A stretch of DNA of 64,000 nucleotides, taken from contig CASFZH010000016.1 of the NCBI GenBank assembly GCA_949299115.1, positions 1 to 64,000 on the forward strand, given 5' to 3'. A program made the position numbers and the translations under genes. The DNA is from an uncultured Helicobacter sp. (GTDB lineage Bacteria > Campylobacterota > Campylobacteria > Campylobacterales > Helicobacteraceae). The notes under the pieces were generated by a model. The model was not told the DNA's origin. It was given only the letters and a program-made list of their open reading frames with translations, and did no database searches. Below, piece by piece: positions 19,015-27,818 of the stretch (its first letter is position 1; each line of letters opens with the position of its first letter).

Positions 19015-19860
19015 CTATTCAGAATCTTGCTTGATACCATTTATGAAATATCCGATTGAAGCAAAGCCTGCTACACCACTTTTTTTAATTTGCGTAATTC
19101 TTTTATCATGATTAACTCCTCCTAATGCAAAAGCCCGTTTTTTTAAGTGTTGTGGCATCGTGTGCAAAAAGTGAACGCCTAAAGCTTTATTGCCTTTATC
19201 GTAAAAAATTGGACTAATAGTTACATAATCAATATTATAGTTGCAGGCTTTTTCTAAATCAACAAGATTGTGTGAGCTATAAAAAAAAATTGGTTGCATG
19301 GTGCGTGATTGTTTATTGTTGTGATTCATAGCAATAGAAGAAATATGTGCTATATGCCGGTAATCGGATTGTAGCTTCAAATGATACAGAGTTGTCCAAA
19401 TATTATAAAATGCTTCATAGGAATCGTATTTTTTATTATGAAAATAGCGAGAATGCCATAGAGTGATGGTAGGCATTGTTGTAGTGATGTGATAGTCTTG
19501 CTTTAGTGTATGACAGATATTATTTTGTAATAATGCCATATCGGCTTCTTTAAAATGCAGTCCAACATAAAAGCCACACACATACAAAGCATAGAGAATT
19601 TCAATTTTATACATAGAAAAATTAATCAATGGAATTATATTGTATTGATAACATACATGCAAAAATGCTATCAATGTTTGACATTCATAATGATTAAGTA
19701 TCCCAGTATTAGCATAGCGAAAACAAGCAAAATGTATTTGAATGTGCCGCCTTTTTGCGTATTTACATATATCATTAAGCCTCTGTTGCAAACGATTTGC
19801 AGCCTTATTATCCATAGTGTCGTAATAGTGTTTTGAAATAATAAGATAATGGAAAAACAT
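19015..19860 (-). CDS. ThiE/TenI-like thiamine phosphate synthase family protein
   Basis: The protein belongs to the TIM-barrel family of ThiE, which joins the thiazole and pyrimidine halves of thiamine, and TenI. Visible: VGLHFKEADM (cf. GVHLxQ.D), FFYSSHNLVDLEKACNYNID followed by YVTISPIFYDKGNKALG (cf. GADYVxxGPIFxTxTK), and FALGGVNHDK..GVAGFASIGYF near the end. At 281 aa it is about 70 longer than ThiE, with an insert around residues 115-185, and the usual QLR.K and NDR residues are not evident. It may have another substrate or be a TenI-like isomerase. ThiG is at 33610-34383, so a thiazole pathway is present nearby. Confidence 0.65.
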   Translation of the reverse strand: MFFHYLIISKHYYDTMDNKAANRLQQRLNDICKYAKRRHIQIHFACFRYANTGILNHYECQTLIAFLHVCYQYNIIPLINFSMYKIEILYALYVCGFYVGLHFKEADMALLQNNICHTLKQDYHITTTMPTITLWHSRYFHNKKYDSYEAFYNIWTTLYHLKLQSDYRHIAHISSIAMNHNNKQSRTMQPIFFYSSHNLVDLEKACNYNIDYVTISPIFYDKGNKALGVHFLHTMPQHLKKRAFALGGVNHDKRITQIKKSGVAGFASIGYFINGIKQDSE

Positions 19861-19991
19861 TGCATCTTCTTAGAATAGATTTATAAACATTATGATTCTA
19901 ACATGTGATTTGCTGTTTTCTAGCAGATTATGTCTATTCTGTGCCAGTTTAACTTGAGAGCTATATGTGATAATCAAGTGTTTCAAGAAAC

Positions 19992-20612
19992 TTAGAATTT
20001 ATAATTATATCCAGCACCGATAAATAGCAGAGCACCAATATTGGTTGCATCACCTTGATAGAATGCTCCGGCAAGTTTGATGCCAAACTCAAATTCATTA
20101 TGTTCGTGCACTGTGGTTCTTAAACCAAGATTGAGACCTGCTGCAATGCCTATACTTTGGCTATTTGTTGCAACACCTGCTTGATTACCTATATCACTTG
20201 CTATAAGTGGTAGAGTGAGTAATGCACCCGTAAACACCCCAACATACATACCAAAAGTAAAGTCACCATCAGCAATAAAATTTACTAAATAGTCTACATC
20301 AATATCACCCATTGCATACATATCTAAACCAGATACCGAACCACTTGCTATGCTACCAGCAAACTGTAAGGCACCCATTGCAGATAAATACACTCGTACA
20401 CCATTTGTTTCGTTAAAGAAAGATTGATATCCTCCTTTAATACCAAATGCACCTATAATTCCTAGCACAGAATTATTATCGCCACCAAAATGTCCTCCTA
20501 CACCTGTCCCGATTTGAAACCCTAAAAATCCACCATCTCCGCTTTCATCAGCGAACACATTACTAGTTGTCAACATACCTGCTACAATACTAGATATTAG
20601 AAGTTTTTTCAT
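19992..20612 (-). CDS. Small outer-membrane protein, paralog A (intact)
   Basis: This 206-aa protein has a signal peptide (MKKLLISSIVAGMLTTSNVFA) and beta-barrel strands rich in Gly and aromatics: GFLGFQIGTGVGGHF, GAFGIKGGYQSFF, and FEFGIKLAGAFY. It ends in the Phe-terminal strand FIGAGYNYKF. It matches paralog B at 21523-22144 in length and along its whole sequence (for example NGVRVYLSA / NGIRVYLSA and DIDVDYLVNF / DIDIDYLVNF). Its ATG is followed by only six A and stays in frame. AAGGATATAAT precedes the ATG. It is a Helicobacter small OMP of unknown ligand. Confidence 0.8.
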   Translation of the reverse strand: MKKLLISSIVAGMLTTSNVFADESGDGGFLGFQIGTGVGGHFGGDNNSVLGIIGAFGIKGGYQSFFNETNGVRVYLSAMGALQFAGSIASGSVSGLDMYAMGDIDVDYLVNFIADGDFTFGMYVGVFTGALLTLPLIASDIGNQAGVATNSQSIGIAAGLNLGLRTTVHEHNEFEFGIKLAGAFYQGDATNIGALLFIGAGYNYKF

Positions 20613-20652
20613 ATTATATCCTTATATTTAATTTACTCTGTAATTGTATAAA

Positions 20653-20658
20653 ATTATA
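20653..20658 (-). promoter_or_regulatory. -10 box of OMP paralog A
   Basis: TATAAT on the minus strand, about 40 nt upstream of ATG 20612, fits a Helicobacter sigma-80 promoter. No good -35 is seen, as is normal in this genus. Confidence 0.5.
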
Positions 20659-20659
20659 T

Positions 20660-21522
20660 TTCATGTAGATAGAGGTAAAACAATATCATAAAATTGGAAA
20701 TAATATCATACTCCATTTTTTGTATTAAGTATGTTTGATTATTGAAGTTACATATTTACAATTTATGTGAGAGACATAAAGAGAAAAAGAGAATATTATA
20801 AAAATAAGCAATCGATATAATACAGGATATTAACCTGTAAGCAAATGATTCACAAATGCTAAGATTATTAAGCAATAATGCTTACATTGATAAGTTAATA
20901 GTTGATAAGTATTGTAAAATAGAAACTTCCCTTTATCTTATATTTTGTAAATGACTATTATAAATATAATAGTATTAGTAATATGAATATTACACAAGCT
21001 GCAAAAAATAAATCTCATATATTTTTATATGCCATAGCACCTTATCGCTAAAGAATATTTTTAAGCTTAAAGTTGTTTACAATAGGCTAGTACTGTAATA
21101 ATTTTTACAATATAATAAAAACACATTCATTTACAGTTCTTATTGTAGCTTACTAATATTTCACGCTTGTATTAAAGAATAAAAGTATTTTTGTAAAATT
21201 GTGTCTATGCAATTATCTGTTGGTTATGATAACATGCAAAAATCTTATTATCTCTAACAAATAAGGAATAGGGAACTTATAGTATATGTATGAAAGAGAT
21301 TTGCTTTTTATCAAAAAGTGAATGCCTATATGTGGTAAGTATTTGAGTATACTACATATATTTTGCATATATTACGTAAGGATTTTAGTGTCGATATGAG
21401 TGGAAATTGTAAAATCCAAAATCATTAACGGTAGTATAAACCAAATATCCACCTTATAGAATACCATAATCCTAGAAAGTTAAAATTCTATGAATAAAGA
21501 ATCTTTGATATTTTACAAAATA
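20660..21522. other. Gene-free stretch between the OMP paralogs
   Basis: AT-rich DNA without an open frame of coding character. No RNA gene, inverted repeat of note or hairpin-repeat copy was recognised. Confidence 0.5.
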
Positions 21523-22144
21523 CTAAAATTTAACATTATATCCTGCACCGATAAAGGCAAACAGTCCAACACCAGTTCTAGGGTTACCAGTATTATTATA
21601 CCATGATGGGGCTACTTTGATACCAAACTCAAATTGATTGTGTTCGCTTACAGTTGCTCTTAAACCAAGGTTAATTCCTATTGCAGGAGCTACGTAATGT
21701 GATCCTATACGTGGAAACAAAGCAGTTTGAACCGGTTGATTATAAAGTACTCCAGCAAAAAAGCCCATATACATACCAAAGGTATACGCATTGTCAGAAA
21801 CAAAGTTTACTAAATAATCTATATCAATATCTCCTAACAATGAAAAATTTTGAGATCCGGTTGCCAAATCACTTGGTTTTTCTATCGCGGCAGAGAAACC
21901 AAGAGCAGCAAGTGCTGATAAATACACTCTTATCCCATTTATATCACTAAAGAAAGCTTGATATCCACCCCTAATACCAAATGCACCAACTATTTGTGCA
22001 ATGTTTTGAGTATTTATCGTAAAATTTGCATTCACACCAGTTCCAAGTTGAAAACCTAAAAAGACACCATTATCCTCACTGGCTAATGCACTACCAGTTG
22101 TTAAAATGCTAGCTACAACGCCAGATATTAAGATTTTTTTTCAT
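21523..22144 (-). pseudogene. Small outer-membrane protein, paralog B, phase-off at A8
   Basis: Read from ATG 22144 (ribosome site AAGGATAAAAT), the gene begins ATG followed by eight A and runs into TAG within 12 codons. With seven A it would read MKKILISGVVASILTTGSAL, a signal peptide matching paralog A, and stay open to 21523 for 206 aa, exactly paralog A's length. The mature part is intact from VFLGFQLGTGVNANF through AFIGAGYNVKF. It is therefore a slip-mutated, reversible off state rather than a decayed gene. A T13 run lies upstream of its -10 box. Confidence 0.85.
22134..22141. repeat. A8 slippage tract at codons 2-4 of OMP paralog B
   Basis: Eight T on the plus strand (eight A in the coding strand) directly follow the start codon. 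Seven restores the signal peptide frame. Confidence 0.85.
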
Positions 22145-22259
22145 ATTTTATCCTTGTAGTAAAAATAAATTTGACATAAACCACTATCTCATAACAGAAT
22201 ACACTAATTATTTCTCACAAAAAACTTTGCTTATCTGTATTTAGTAGCGGATAAAAAAA

Positions 22260-22265
22260 ATTATA
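22260..22265 (-). promoter_or_regulatory. -10 box of OMP paralog B
   Basis: TATAAT on the minus strand, about 115 nt upstream of ATG 22144, in the context TTTATAGTATAATTT. It lies 25 nt downstream of the T13 run at 22291-22303. Confidence 0.5.
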
Positions 22266-22290
22266 CTATAAATTAATATATAGTGAATAC

Positions 22291-22303
22291 AAAAAAAAAA
22301 AAA
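22291..22303. repeat. A13 (minus-strand T13) run in the OMP B promoter region
   Basis: Thirteen A on the plus strand. In the transcribed direction this is T13 located roughly 40-50 nt before the predicted transcription start, upstream of the -10 element. A second run of eight T follows at 22307-22314. Confidence 0.8.
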
Positions 22304-22576
22304 CGATTTTTTTTACAATTTTTGGAAAAAAAGTAACACTTTTTCATAAAAATAAGAAGATGAATGATGAAATAACAAAAATATATTCAATACTAAATGT
22401 ATTACGTTGCTCTGTAATAGAAAACATTCTGCGTAATTGTTATTATGGATTTGCTCTTAGTCATAATATGGTTGTGTCTATCTGATATCTAACCAAAAAT
22501 CTAACAGTTATAAACCATAAATGTTAAGAATAAAATTAGTCTATATCAATTCTAAGAAATCTTATTATAACCTTTA

Positions 22577-22860
22577 AAGTGCCAAACTCTCTCTCAAAAC
22601 ATGAAAAGATAGCGACGTTACTTCCAGCCTATAATCAAGGGCGATTAAAATTTAGACGTAATGCCTTAGGATTAGACCAAATACAAAATGAATTACGTAA
22701 ATATAATCCTGATAGAAAAGCAAATGATTGATAATTGCATTGATGTCCTAAGCGGTATCACATGGCAACATGATATTTATCCTTATAGAGAAAGACTTTT
22801 ATATTCAAGCAAGAAAGGAATAAGTAGATTAAGCTTTTATGACATACGACACATAAAATA
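22577..22860 (+). pseudogene. Possible remnant of a phage terminase large subunit C-terminus
   Basis: Two abutting frames have coding character. The first reads LSKHEKIATLLPAYNQGRLK and then FRRNALGLDQIQNELRKYNP, ending DRKAND-stop. The second, overlapping it, begins MIDNCIDVLSGITWQHD. Joined, they give the pattern of terminase nuclease tails, an acidic D..ID.. motif after a lysine-rich strand. No start, no upstream ATPase half and no other phage gene is present. The assignment rests on pattern alone. Confidence 0.35.
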
Positions 22861-23055
22861 GATGGAGTGCAGAATCTAAATAACACATCATGCAGATTCT
22901 AAAGATTATATTGCATGACTTAGATTCTGTCATATTGAGGCATTAGCTACAATATCTAAGGTGTATATTTAGATTTTTAGAATCTATAGTTTTTATTTTT
23001 TGACTTTTACAAAGTTTAATTAATGCCATTAAGTTTTAATTGCACAGTTTTACAA

Positions 23056-24009
23056 TTACACAGGGATACGTTTATCATTAGCAGATTTTAATGCAGTTAT
23101 AGCTTTCATATCTACACTCGAAATTGTAAAGTTAAAAATATCACTATTTTCTTTTAGCCTATTAAGATTAGATGTCCTTGGTAATGGGATAAAGCCCATT
23201 TGAATACTCCATCTTAGCATAATTTGTGGTACGCTCTTTTTGTATTTTTTTGCCATTTTTTGTAAAACAGCATTATTAAGTGCATTATCACCTCTAGCTA
23301 ATGGAGAATAGGCTTCAATAGCAATATTATTTTGTCTACATAATGCTATAAGGTCTTCTTCCAAATAGAATGGGTGAATTTCTATCTGATTTACCATTGG
23401 TTTGATTTCGCATTTTGGTAAAAATTCTTTGAGGTGTTTTTGATAAAAATTACTAATACCAATAGCCCTTATTCGTTTTTCTTTATAGAGTTTCTCCATA
23501 GTTTGCCACACTTCTATATCACGTTGTAACCAATTATTTTTGAATGGTTCAGGCTCTGGCCAATGAATGAGGTATAAATCCACATAATCTGTTTTAAGGT
23601 TTTCCAAGCTTTGATGAAAGGATTTCAATGTATCTTGTTGTGTGCCCACATCATTAGGTAGTTTTGTGGTAATAAAGACCTCTTCTCTTTTTACTCCACT
23701 TTTTGTAATAGCTGCACCAACCTCTTTTTCTGTGTCATATATAGCTGCAGTATCAATATGTCTGTAGCCTATCTTTAAAGCTTCTGTAATTGTGTTTATA
23801 CCCTTGTCTCCTTTGATAGAATATGTGCCAAAGCCAAGGATTGGAATCTGTACCCCATTACTAAGAGTTTGTGTGCTAGCAATATTAAATGTTTTTGTAG
23901 CTGTTGTGGCAGATAAAGCGGTAAAAAGATTCCCGCTAAAGAATGTAGCACCTCCAACTAACGCACTAGCTTTAAGCGACATTGCTAAAAAATTTCGTCT
24001 TGTGTTCAT
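23056..24009 (-). CDS. Aldo/keto reductase with Tat-like leader
   Basis: An NADPH-dependent carbonyl reductase of the AKR family. The 317 aa start MNTRRNFLAMSLKASALVGG, a twin-arginine-like leader (TRRNFLA plus a hydrophobic stretch). The TIM barrel then shows the tetrad Asp (HIDTAAIYD, the same motif giving Tyr), Lys (ITTKLP) and His (LIHWPE). SNFYQKHL and the C-terminal IPLPRTSN..R form the cofactor site. AAGGAG precedes the ATG. Export of an NADPH enzyme is unusual, and the leader might instead be an inert N-terminal helix. It lies 60 nt after the TonB receptor gene, same strand. Confidence 0.85.
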   Translation of the reverse strand: MNTRRNFLAMSLKASALVGGATFFSGNLFTALSATTATKTFNIASTQTLSNGVQIPILGFGTYSIKGDKGINTITEALKIGYRHIDTAAIYDTEKEVGAAITKSGVKREEVFITTKLPNDVGTQQDTLKSFHQSLENLKTDYVDLYLIHWPEPEPFKNNWLQRDIEVWQTMEKLYKEKRIRAIGISNFYQKHLKEFLPKCEIKPMVNQIEIHPFYLEEDLIALCRQNNIAIEAYSPLARGDNALNNAVLQKMAKKYKKSVPQIMLRWSIQMGFIPLPRTSNLNRLKENSDIFNFTISSVDMKAITALKSANDKRIPV

Positions 24010-24069
24010 AGAAATTCTCCTTGTTTAAAAATATGTTTATAAGCAAATTATATAAAAAAATACACAATA

Positions 24070-26256
24070 TTACAAATTAATTTTATATCGTGCTTGTAGA
24101 TAGAAACTTGCTCCTGCTACCTGATAAAAATCATAATAGCGATTGTTTGTTATGTTCAAAAAACTTGCAGAAATGTCAAGATTATTTTGAAAAATGTAGC
24201 CCAATTTTGCATTAAGGCTAAATTGTGCATCGTATTCCCCAAATGTCCTATATAATGGAGGTGAATTGATGTCATCATTGTAAAATGCTGAAGTTAAATA
24301 TACCCATAAAGATGCATAAAATCCTTTATTCTCACCATAGACAAGACTAATATTTCCCATGTGTTCTGGCGTATCAATAAGCTGCTTGCCAACAGATTCT
24401 GGTCTTGCTTGATTCTCCAATACACGTGCTAGAGTGAGCGTATAATTCCCTTCAAATCGTAATGATTGAAAAATAGGAATGCTTATACTAAACTCAATGC
24501 CATTGATTCTTCCATATCCAGCATTAGCATACATGAACGGGCTAGTGCTATTCCCGGCTCCTTGACGATAAATCATATCAAATAAATCAGTTTGAAAATA
24601 ATACAAACTAGCGATAATATAGTCGGTATAGGATTCTACACCAATTTCAAAGCTAATACCTGTTTCGGGTTTTAAATTAGGTGATGGACTCCATATAATA
24701 CCACTATGGGTAGATTGATATCTTTCACGCATAGTTGGCATTCTAAATCCCGTTCCAACACTTGTTTTAGCAATGAGCCATGAAAATGGTTGATAATTAA
24801 ATGATATTTTGGGGCTAAATTGTGAGGCATAACTGTTTGATAGATTTAGATTGCCATTTTGTGCTAAATCACCAAAGACATAACCGTTGAAATTAAGCCA
24901 ATAATCATAACGGATTCCAATAGCACTAGAAAAAGAATCAAACCATTGTGCATCCCAATTGAGATAAGCTGAAGCCACGAATGCCATGCTGCCATATCCT
25001 TGATAAGTACCTTGTGTGCTATTCGCATCTCTCCAATTGCTAAGTCTGTAATTTGGGGAATCAAAATTTAAATATCGGAGTTGCAGGGCATTTGCTAACG
25101 CATGTTTGTCATTAAAATGGTAGTGATAAAGAATATCAAAATAATTACTAGAAGTATTAATATCTTGAGTATAACCTATCCCACCTGCTAAAGTAGCCCC
25201 AGATAAAGCATCATGCCATCTGCTTATTAGATTGACACTTGATAGCGATATTTTTAATTCAGAGTCTTCAAAATAGTGCATATAAGTGATAGCACCCAAT
25301 AAATGTGTGTAAGAGCCAATGCCACCATATCCAGAACCGATGAAAGGATTGGTTGTGGTGTTATTGGAAGGTATATCAAAAATTGAATTCCCATTAGAAT
25401 CTCTTACAAATGTGGTGGGATTTACAAATTCATAATTATGATTTGATACGCTGAACATGCTAGAAATCGTCGCAGATTCTGTTATATCATACTCAATCTT
25501 TAATCTTGTATCCCATATTTGCCATTCTCGCCTACCTATGTCTCCTACAATATATCTCCCCGCACTGTCGTAATATCCACCATTGATTCCACTGCTTGGG
25601 ACTTGTGTAAGAAATGCTGGGGTGCTTACATAACCCTGTGAGGTATTCATACCTGCACTCAATTTGATACGGAATCTTTTATCAAAAAAAGCATTTCCGA
25701 TACTAAAGTATAACTTTGTAAGATTCTTTTCTGCACTATTTGGTATTATTTCATTGCCATACCCCGCTACACTTTCTATCTCAAATGTATGGGGCATAGA
25801 GGTGATAAAATTAATAACCCCACCAATAGCATTGGTGCCATATAGGCTTGAAAATGCTCCTCTTGCTACTTCCACTCTTTTAACATCATATAATGAAATT
25901 TGATTGAGCAATCTATTCTCACCCTCTAAATCTGTCAAAATCACATTATCAAGCATAATAAGTGTGCCATAGTTGATACCTCTGATATTAATTCTTGGTC
26001 GTGGATTGAAACTTACATCATTATCAATTCTTACACCAGCTAATTTCTTAACAACATCCGTGATTTTATTATTTGCAGTTTGATTCATTTGTTTTTCTTC
26101 CACCACACTAATATTGCCGGGTATTTTTGCTATTGGTGTTTCTAACGCATTCCCTGTTGTAACAACAGATTCCAATTTGTGCATGTTTTGGGCAAAAATA
26201 TTTTGTGAAAATAAAAATATAAGAAAACCAAAAAATCTGCGTTTTAAATCAAACAT
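24070..26256 (-). CDS. TonB-dependent outer-membrane receptor
   Basis: The protein imports a siderophore, heme, cobalamin or another metal chelate across the outer membrane using TonB energy. Of 728 aa, 1-22 is a signal peptide (LIFLFSQNIFA), and the plug (about 28-150) shows LESVVTTGN, INIRGINYGTLIMLDNV and VEVARGAFSSLYGTNAIGGV, the last being the conserved plug end. The barrel has the box GTGFRMPTMRERY and a C terminus ending in ARYKINL. The substrate cannot be read from the sequence. Upstream of it, 26307-26331 is an inverted repeat that may be an operator. Confidence 0.9.
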   Translation of the reverse strand: MFDLKRRFFGFLIFLFSQNIFAQNMHKLESVVTTGNALETPIAKIPGNISVVEEKQMNQTANNKITDVVKKLAGVRIDNDVSFNPRPRINIRGINYGTLIMLDNVILTDLEGENRLLNQISLYDVKRVEVARGAFSSLYGTNAIGGVINFITSMPHTFEIESVAGYGNEIIPNSAEKNLTKLYFSIGNAFFDKRFRIKLSAGMNTSQGYVSTPAFLTQVPSSGINGGYYDSAGRYIVGDIGRREWQIWDTRLKIEYDITESATISSMFSVSNHNYEFVNPTTFVRDSNGNSIFDIPSNNTTTNPFIGSGYGGIGSYTHLLGAITYMHYFEDSELKISLSSVNLISRWHDALSGATLAGGIGYTQDINTSSNYFDILYHYHFNDKHALANALQLRYLNFDSPNYRLSNWRDANSTQGTYQGYGSMAFVASAYLNWDAQWFDSFSSAIGIRYDYWLNFNGYVFGDLAQNGNLNLSNSYASQFSPKISFNYQPFSWLIAKTSVGTGFRMPTMRERYQSTHSGIIWSPSPNLKPETGISFEIGVESYTDYIIASLYYFQTDLFDMIYRQGAGNSTSPFMYANAGYGRINGIEFSISIPIFQSLRFEGNYTLTLARVLENQARPESVGKQLIDTPEHMGNISLVYGENKGFYASLWVYLTSAFYNDDINSPPLYRTFGEYDAQFSLNAKLGYIFQNNLDISASFLNITNNRYYDFYQVAGASFYLQARYKINL

Positions 26257-26306
26257 TCTACGATAACTCCATTTTAATGTATGTAAAAATAATATATTAA
26301 ATTAAG

Positions 26307-26331
26307 ATTGTGAGTATATGATTTTCACAAT
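26307..26331. promoter_or_regulatory. Inverted repeat upstream of the TonB receptor gene
   Basis: ATTGTGA and TCACAAT form perfect 7-bp arms 11 nt apart, 51-75 nt upstream of the receptor start and before the divergent DinB-family gene. An operator is plausible, but it does not look like a Fur box. Confidence 0.35.
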
Positions 26332-26473
26332 TAAACAAAAATAAAAATTGGATTATACATAAGAATTGCTAATGTTGGTAATGTGGCTTAGATAATTAAA
26401 TAGTATGAATAAATATTATATTAATGAAGATAAGATAGAATGACGAAATTATTTTGATATTAAAGGAAATATT

Positions 26474-26986
26474 ATGAAAGATATGATTTTATTACAGGCT
26501 AGATATAATCAGTTTGCAAACAATAATCTGCTCAAAACGATTGAAAACGTTCATTTTAATGTTTTACAGCACAATGTTGATTCGTATTTTAAAAGTGTCA
26601 TAGGAACGATTGAGCATTATGTTTCAGCGAATATTCTATTTTTTGGCAATTTTTTTATTACTTATACAGATAGGGCGGTTTGTATACAAGAAATACGTCA
26701 GTTTATTGCTGTCGGTGGTGGATTAAAAGATGAATATAAAAAAGACTTTCAAAGTCTTAAACAAGTTATCCAAAAAACAGATGAAAAAATTATTGAGATT
26801 GTGCAAAATATTCATGATTTTAATACTATTGGCAAAATAGAGTTTCCACAAATAACCTTTGAAAAACCTAGGGGAGAGCTAATTTTAGCAATCTTAAATC
26901 ATGCTATACATCATCGTGGGGAAGTGTCCGCAATACTTGATATACTTGGAATCAGCAATGATTTTGCTGGTATGCTTGGCATGTAG
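26474..26986 (+). CDS. DinB/YfiT-superfamily protein
   Basis: A four-helix-bundle protein of the DinB family, many of which bind a metal through three histidines and some of which are thiol S-transferases. The 170 aa show the N-terminal LQARYNQFANNNLL, an internal His (GTIEHYVSAN) and the C-terminal LNHAIHHRGEVSAIL, the family's H..HHRG motif, giving the full His triad. AAAGGAAATATT precedes the ATG. The role is unknown; there is no gene partner. Confidence 0.82.
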   Translation: MKDMILLQARYNQFANNNLLKTIENVHFNVLQHNVDSYFKSVIGTIEHYVSANILFFGNFFITYTDRAVCIQEIRQFIAVGGGLKDEYKKDFQSLKQVIQKTDEKIIEIVQNIHDFNTIGKIEFPQITFEKPRGELILAILNHAIHHRGEVSAILDILGISNDFAGMLGM

Positions 26987-27410
26987 TGTGAGATTCAATT
27001 AAAATTATATTATAATAACCTCCTATGTTATGCAATCATTTGTTATTGCAAGTTATTGTGGATATTTTTTAATATTTGTTATCTTGTAATGACAAGGATT
27101 TGAAATGTACTTTTATATATTGCATAGTGTCTTCTATAAAACTTTATTCATTGTAGTATTTTATGTATTTTTGTTGCTTTTTTAAGTGTAGATTGAATGT
27201 ATTGATGTCTCATGGAAGATTGGAATCTGTATCATTTCTCAGTGATATTTAAGTTAGGATAGGTTGGTGTTGATATGGCATTTGCATTATGTGAAATATA
27301 AGATTTGTAGTAAAATTGTGTGATATGTTTTGTGATATGTTTATACTATAATAAAAAATACAAAAACTCAAGATTGTATCAACACACTTGCTTTATTGTT
27401 AAGGAAATAT
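26987..27410. other. Gene-free stretch before folB
   Basis: AT-rich, with no open frame of coding character and no RNA gene recognised. It must hold the folB promoter; TATAAT-like words occur near 27345-27355. Confidence 0.45.
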
Positions 27411-27764
27411 ATGATTATTACCATTAAACATTTTCAAGTTGAAGCTATAATTGGAATCTTAGAACATGAGAGAACAGCAAAGCAACGTATTATCGTGGAT
27501 TCAAAAATTTGGTATGATTCAAATCATGTCTCATTGATTCATGGTTTTTTGGATTATGTGTCTGTGTTACAACATATTCAAATCCTACTTTGTGAAAAAC
27601 ACTACACATTATTAGAATGTGCGTTGCAAGATATTGCTTATCAGTCTTTTTTGTCATTTCCCTCTATCACAAAAATTACATTAAAAATACAAAAACCAGA
27701 TATTTATAAGAATTGTCTCATAGGAGTAAAGCAAACATTTAAGCGAGATGAGATTCTGCAGTAA
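27411..27764 (+). CDS. folB: Dihydroneopterin aldolase
   Basis: FolB splits dihydroneopterin to 6-hydroxymethyl-dihydropterin in folate synthesis. The 117-aa product begins IITIKHFQVEAIIGILEHER (cf. I.l..l...a.IGi...Er) and contains the DYVSVLQHI strand/helix, LLECALQDIA and the C-terminal KITLKIQKPDI, all family features. A TTG at 27396 is possible, but AAGGA at 27401-27405 belongs to ATG 27411. The protein is near the short end for the family. Confidence 0.85.
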   Translation: MIITIKHFQVEAIIGILEHERTAKQRIIVDSKIWYDSNHVSLIHGFLDYVSVLQHIQILLCEKHYTLLECALQDIAYQSFLSFPSITKITLKIQKPDIYKNCLIGVKQTFKRDEILQ

Positions 27765-27818
27765 GTTACCGTATTGTGTTATAATTGTGGCTATATTAAC
27801 TATGTAAAAAGGAAAAAT

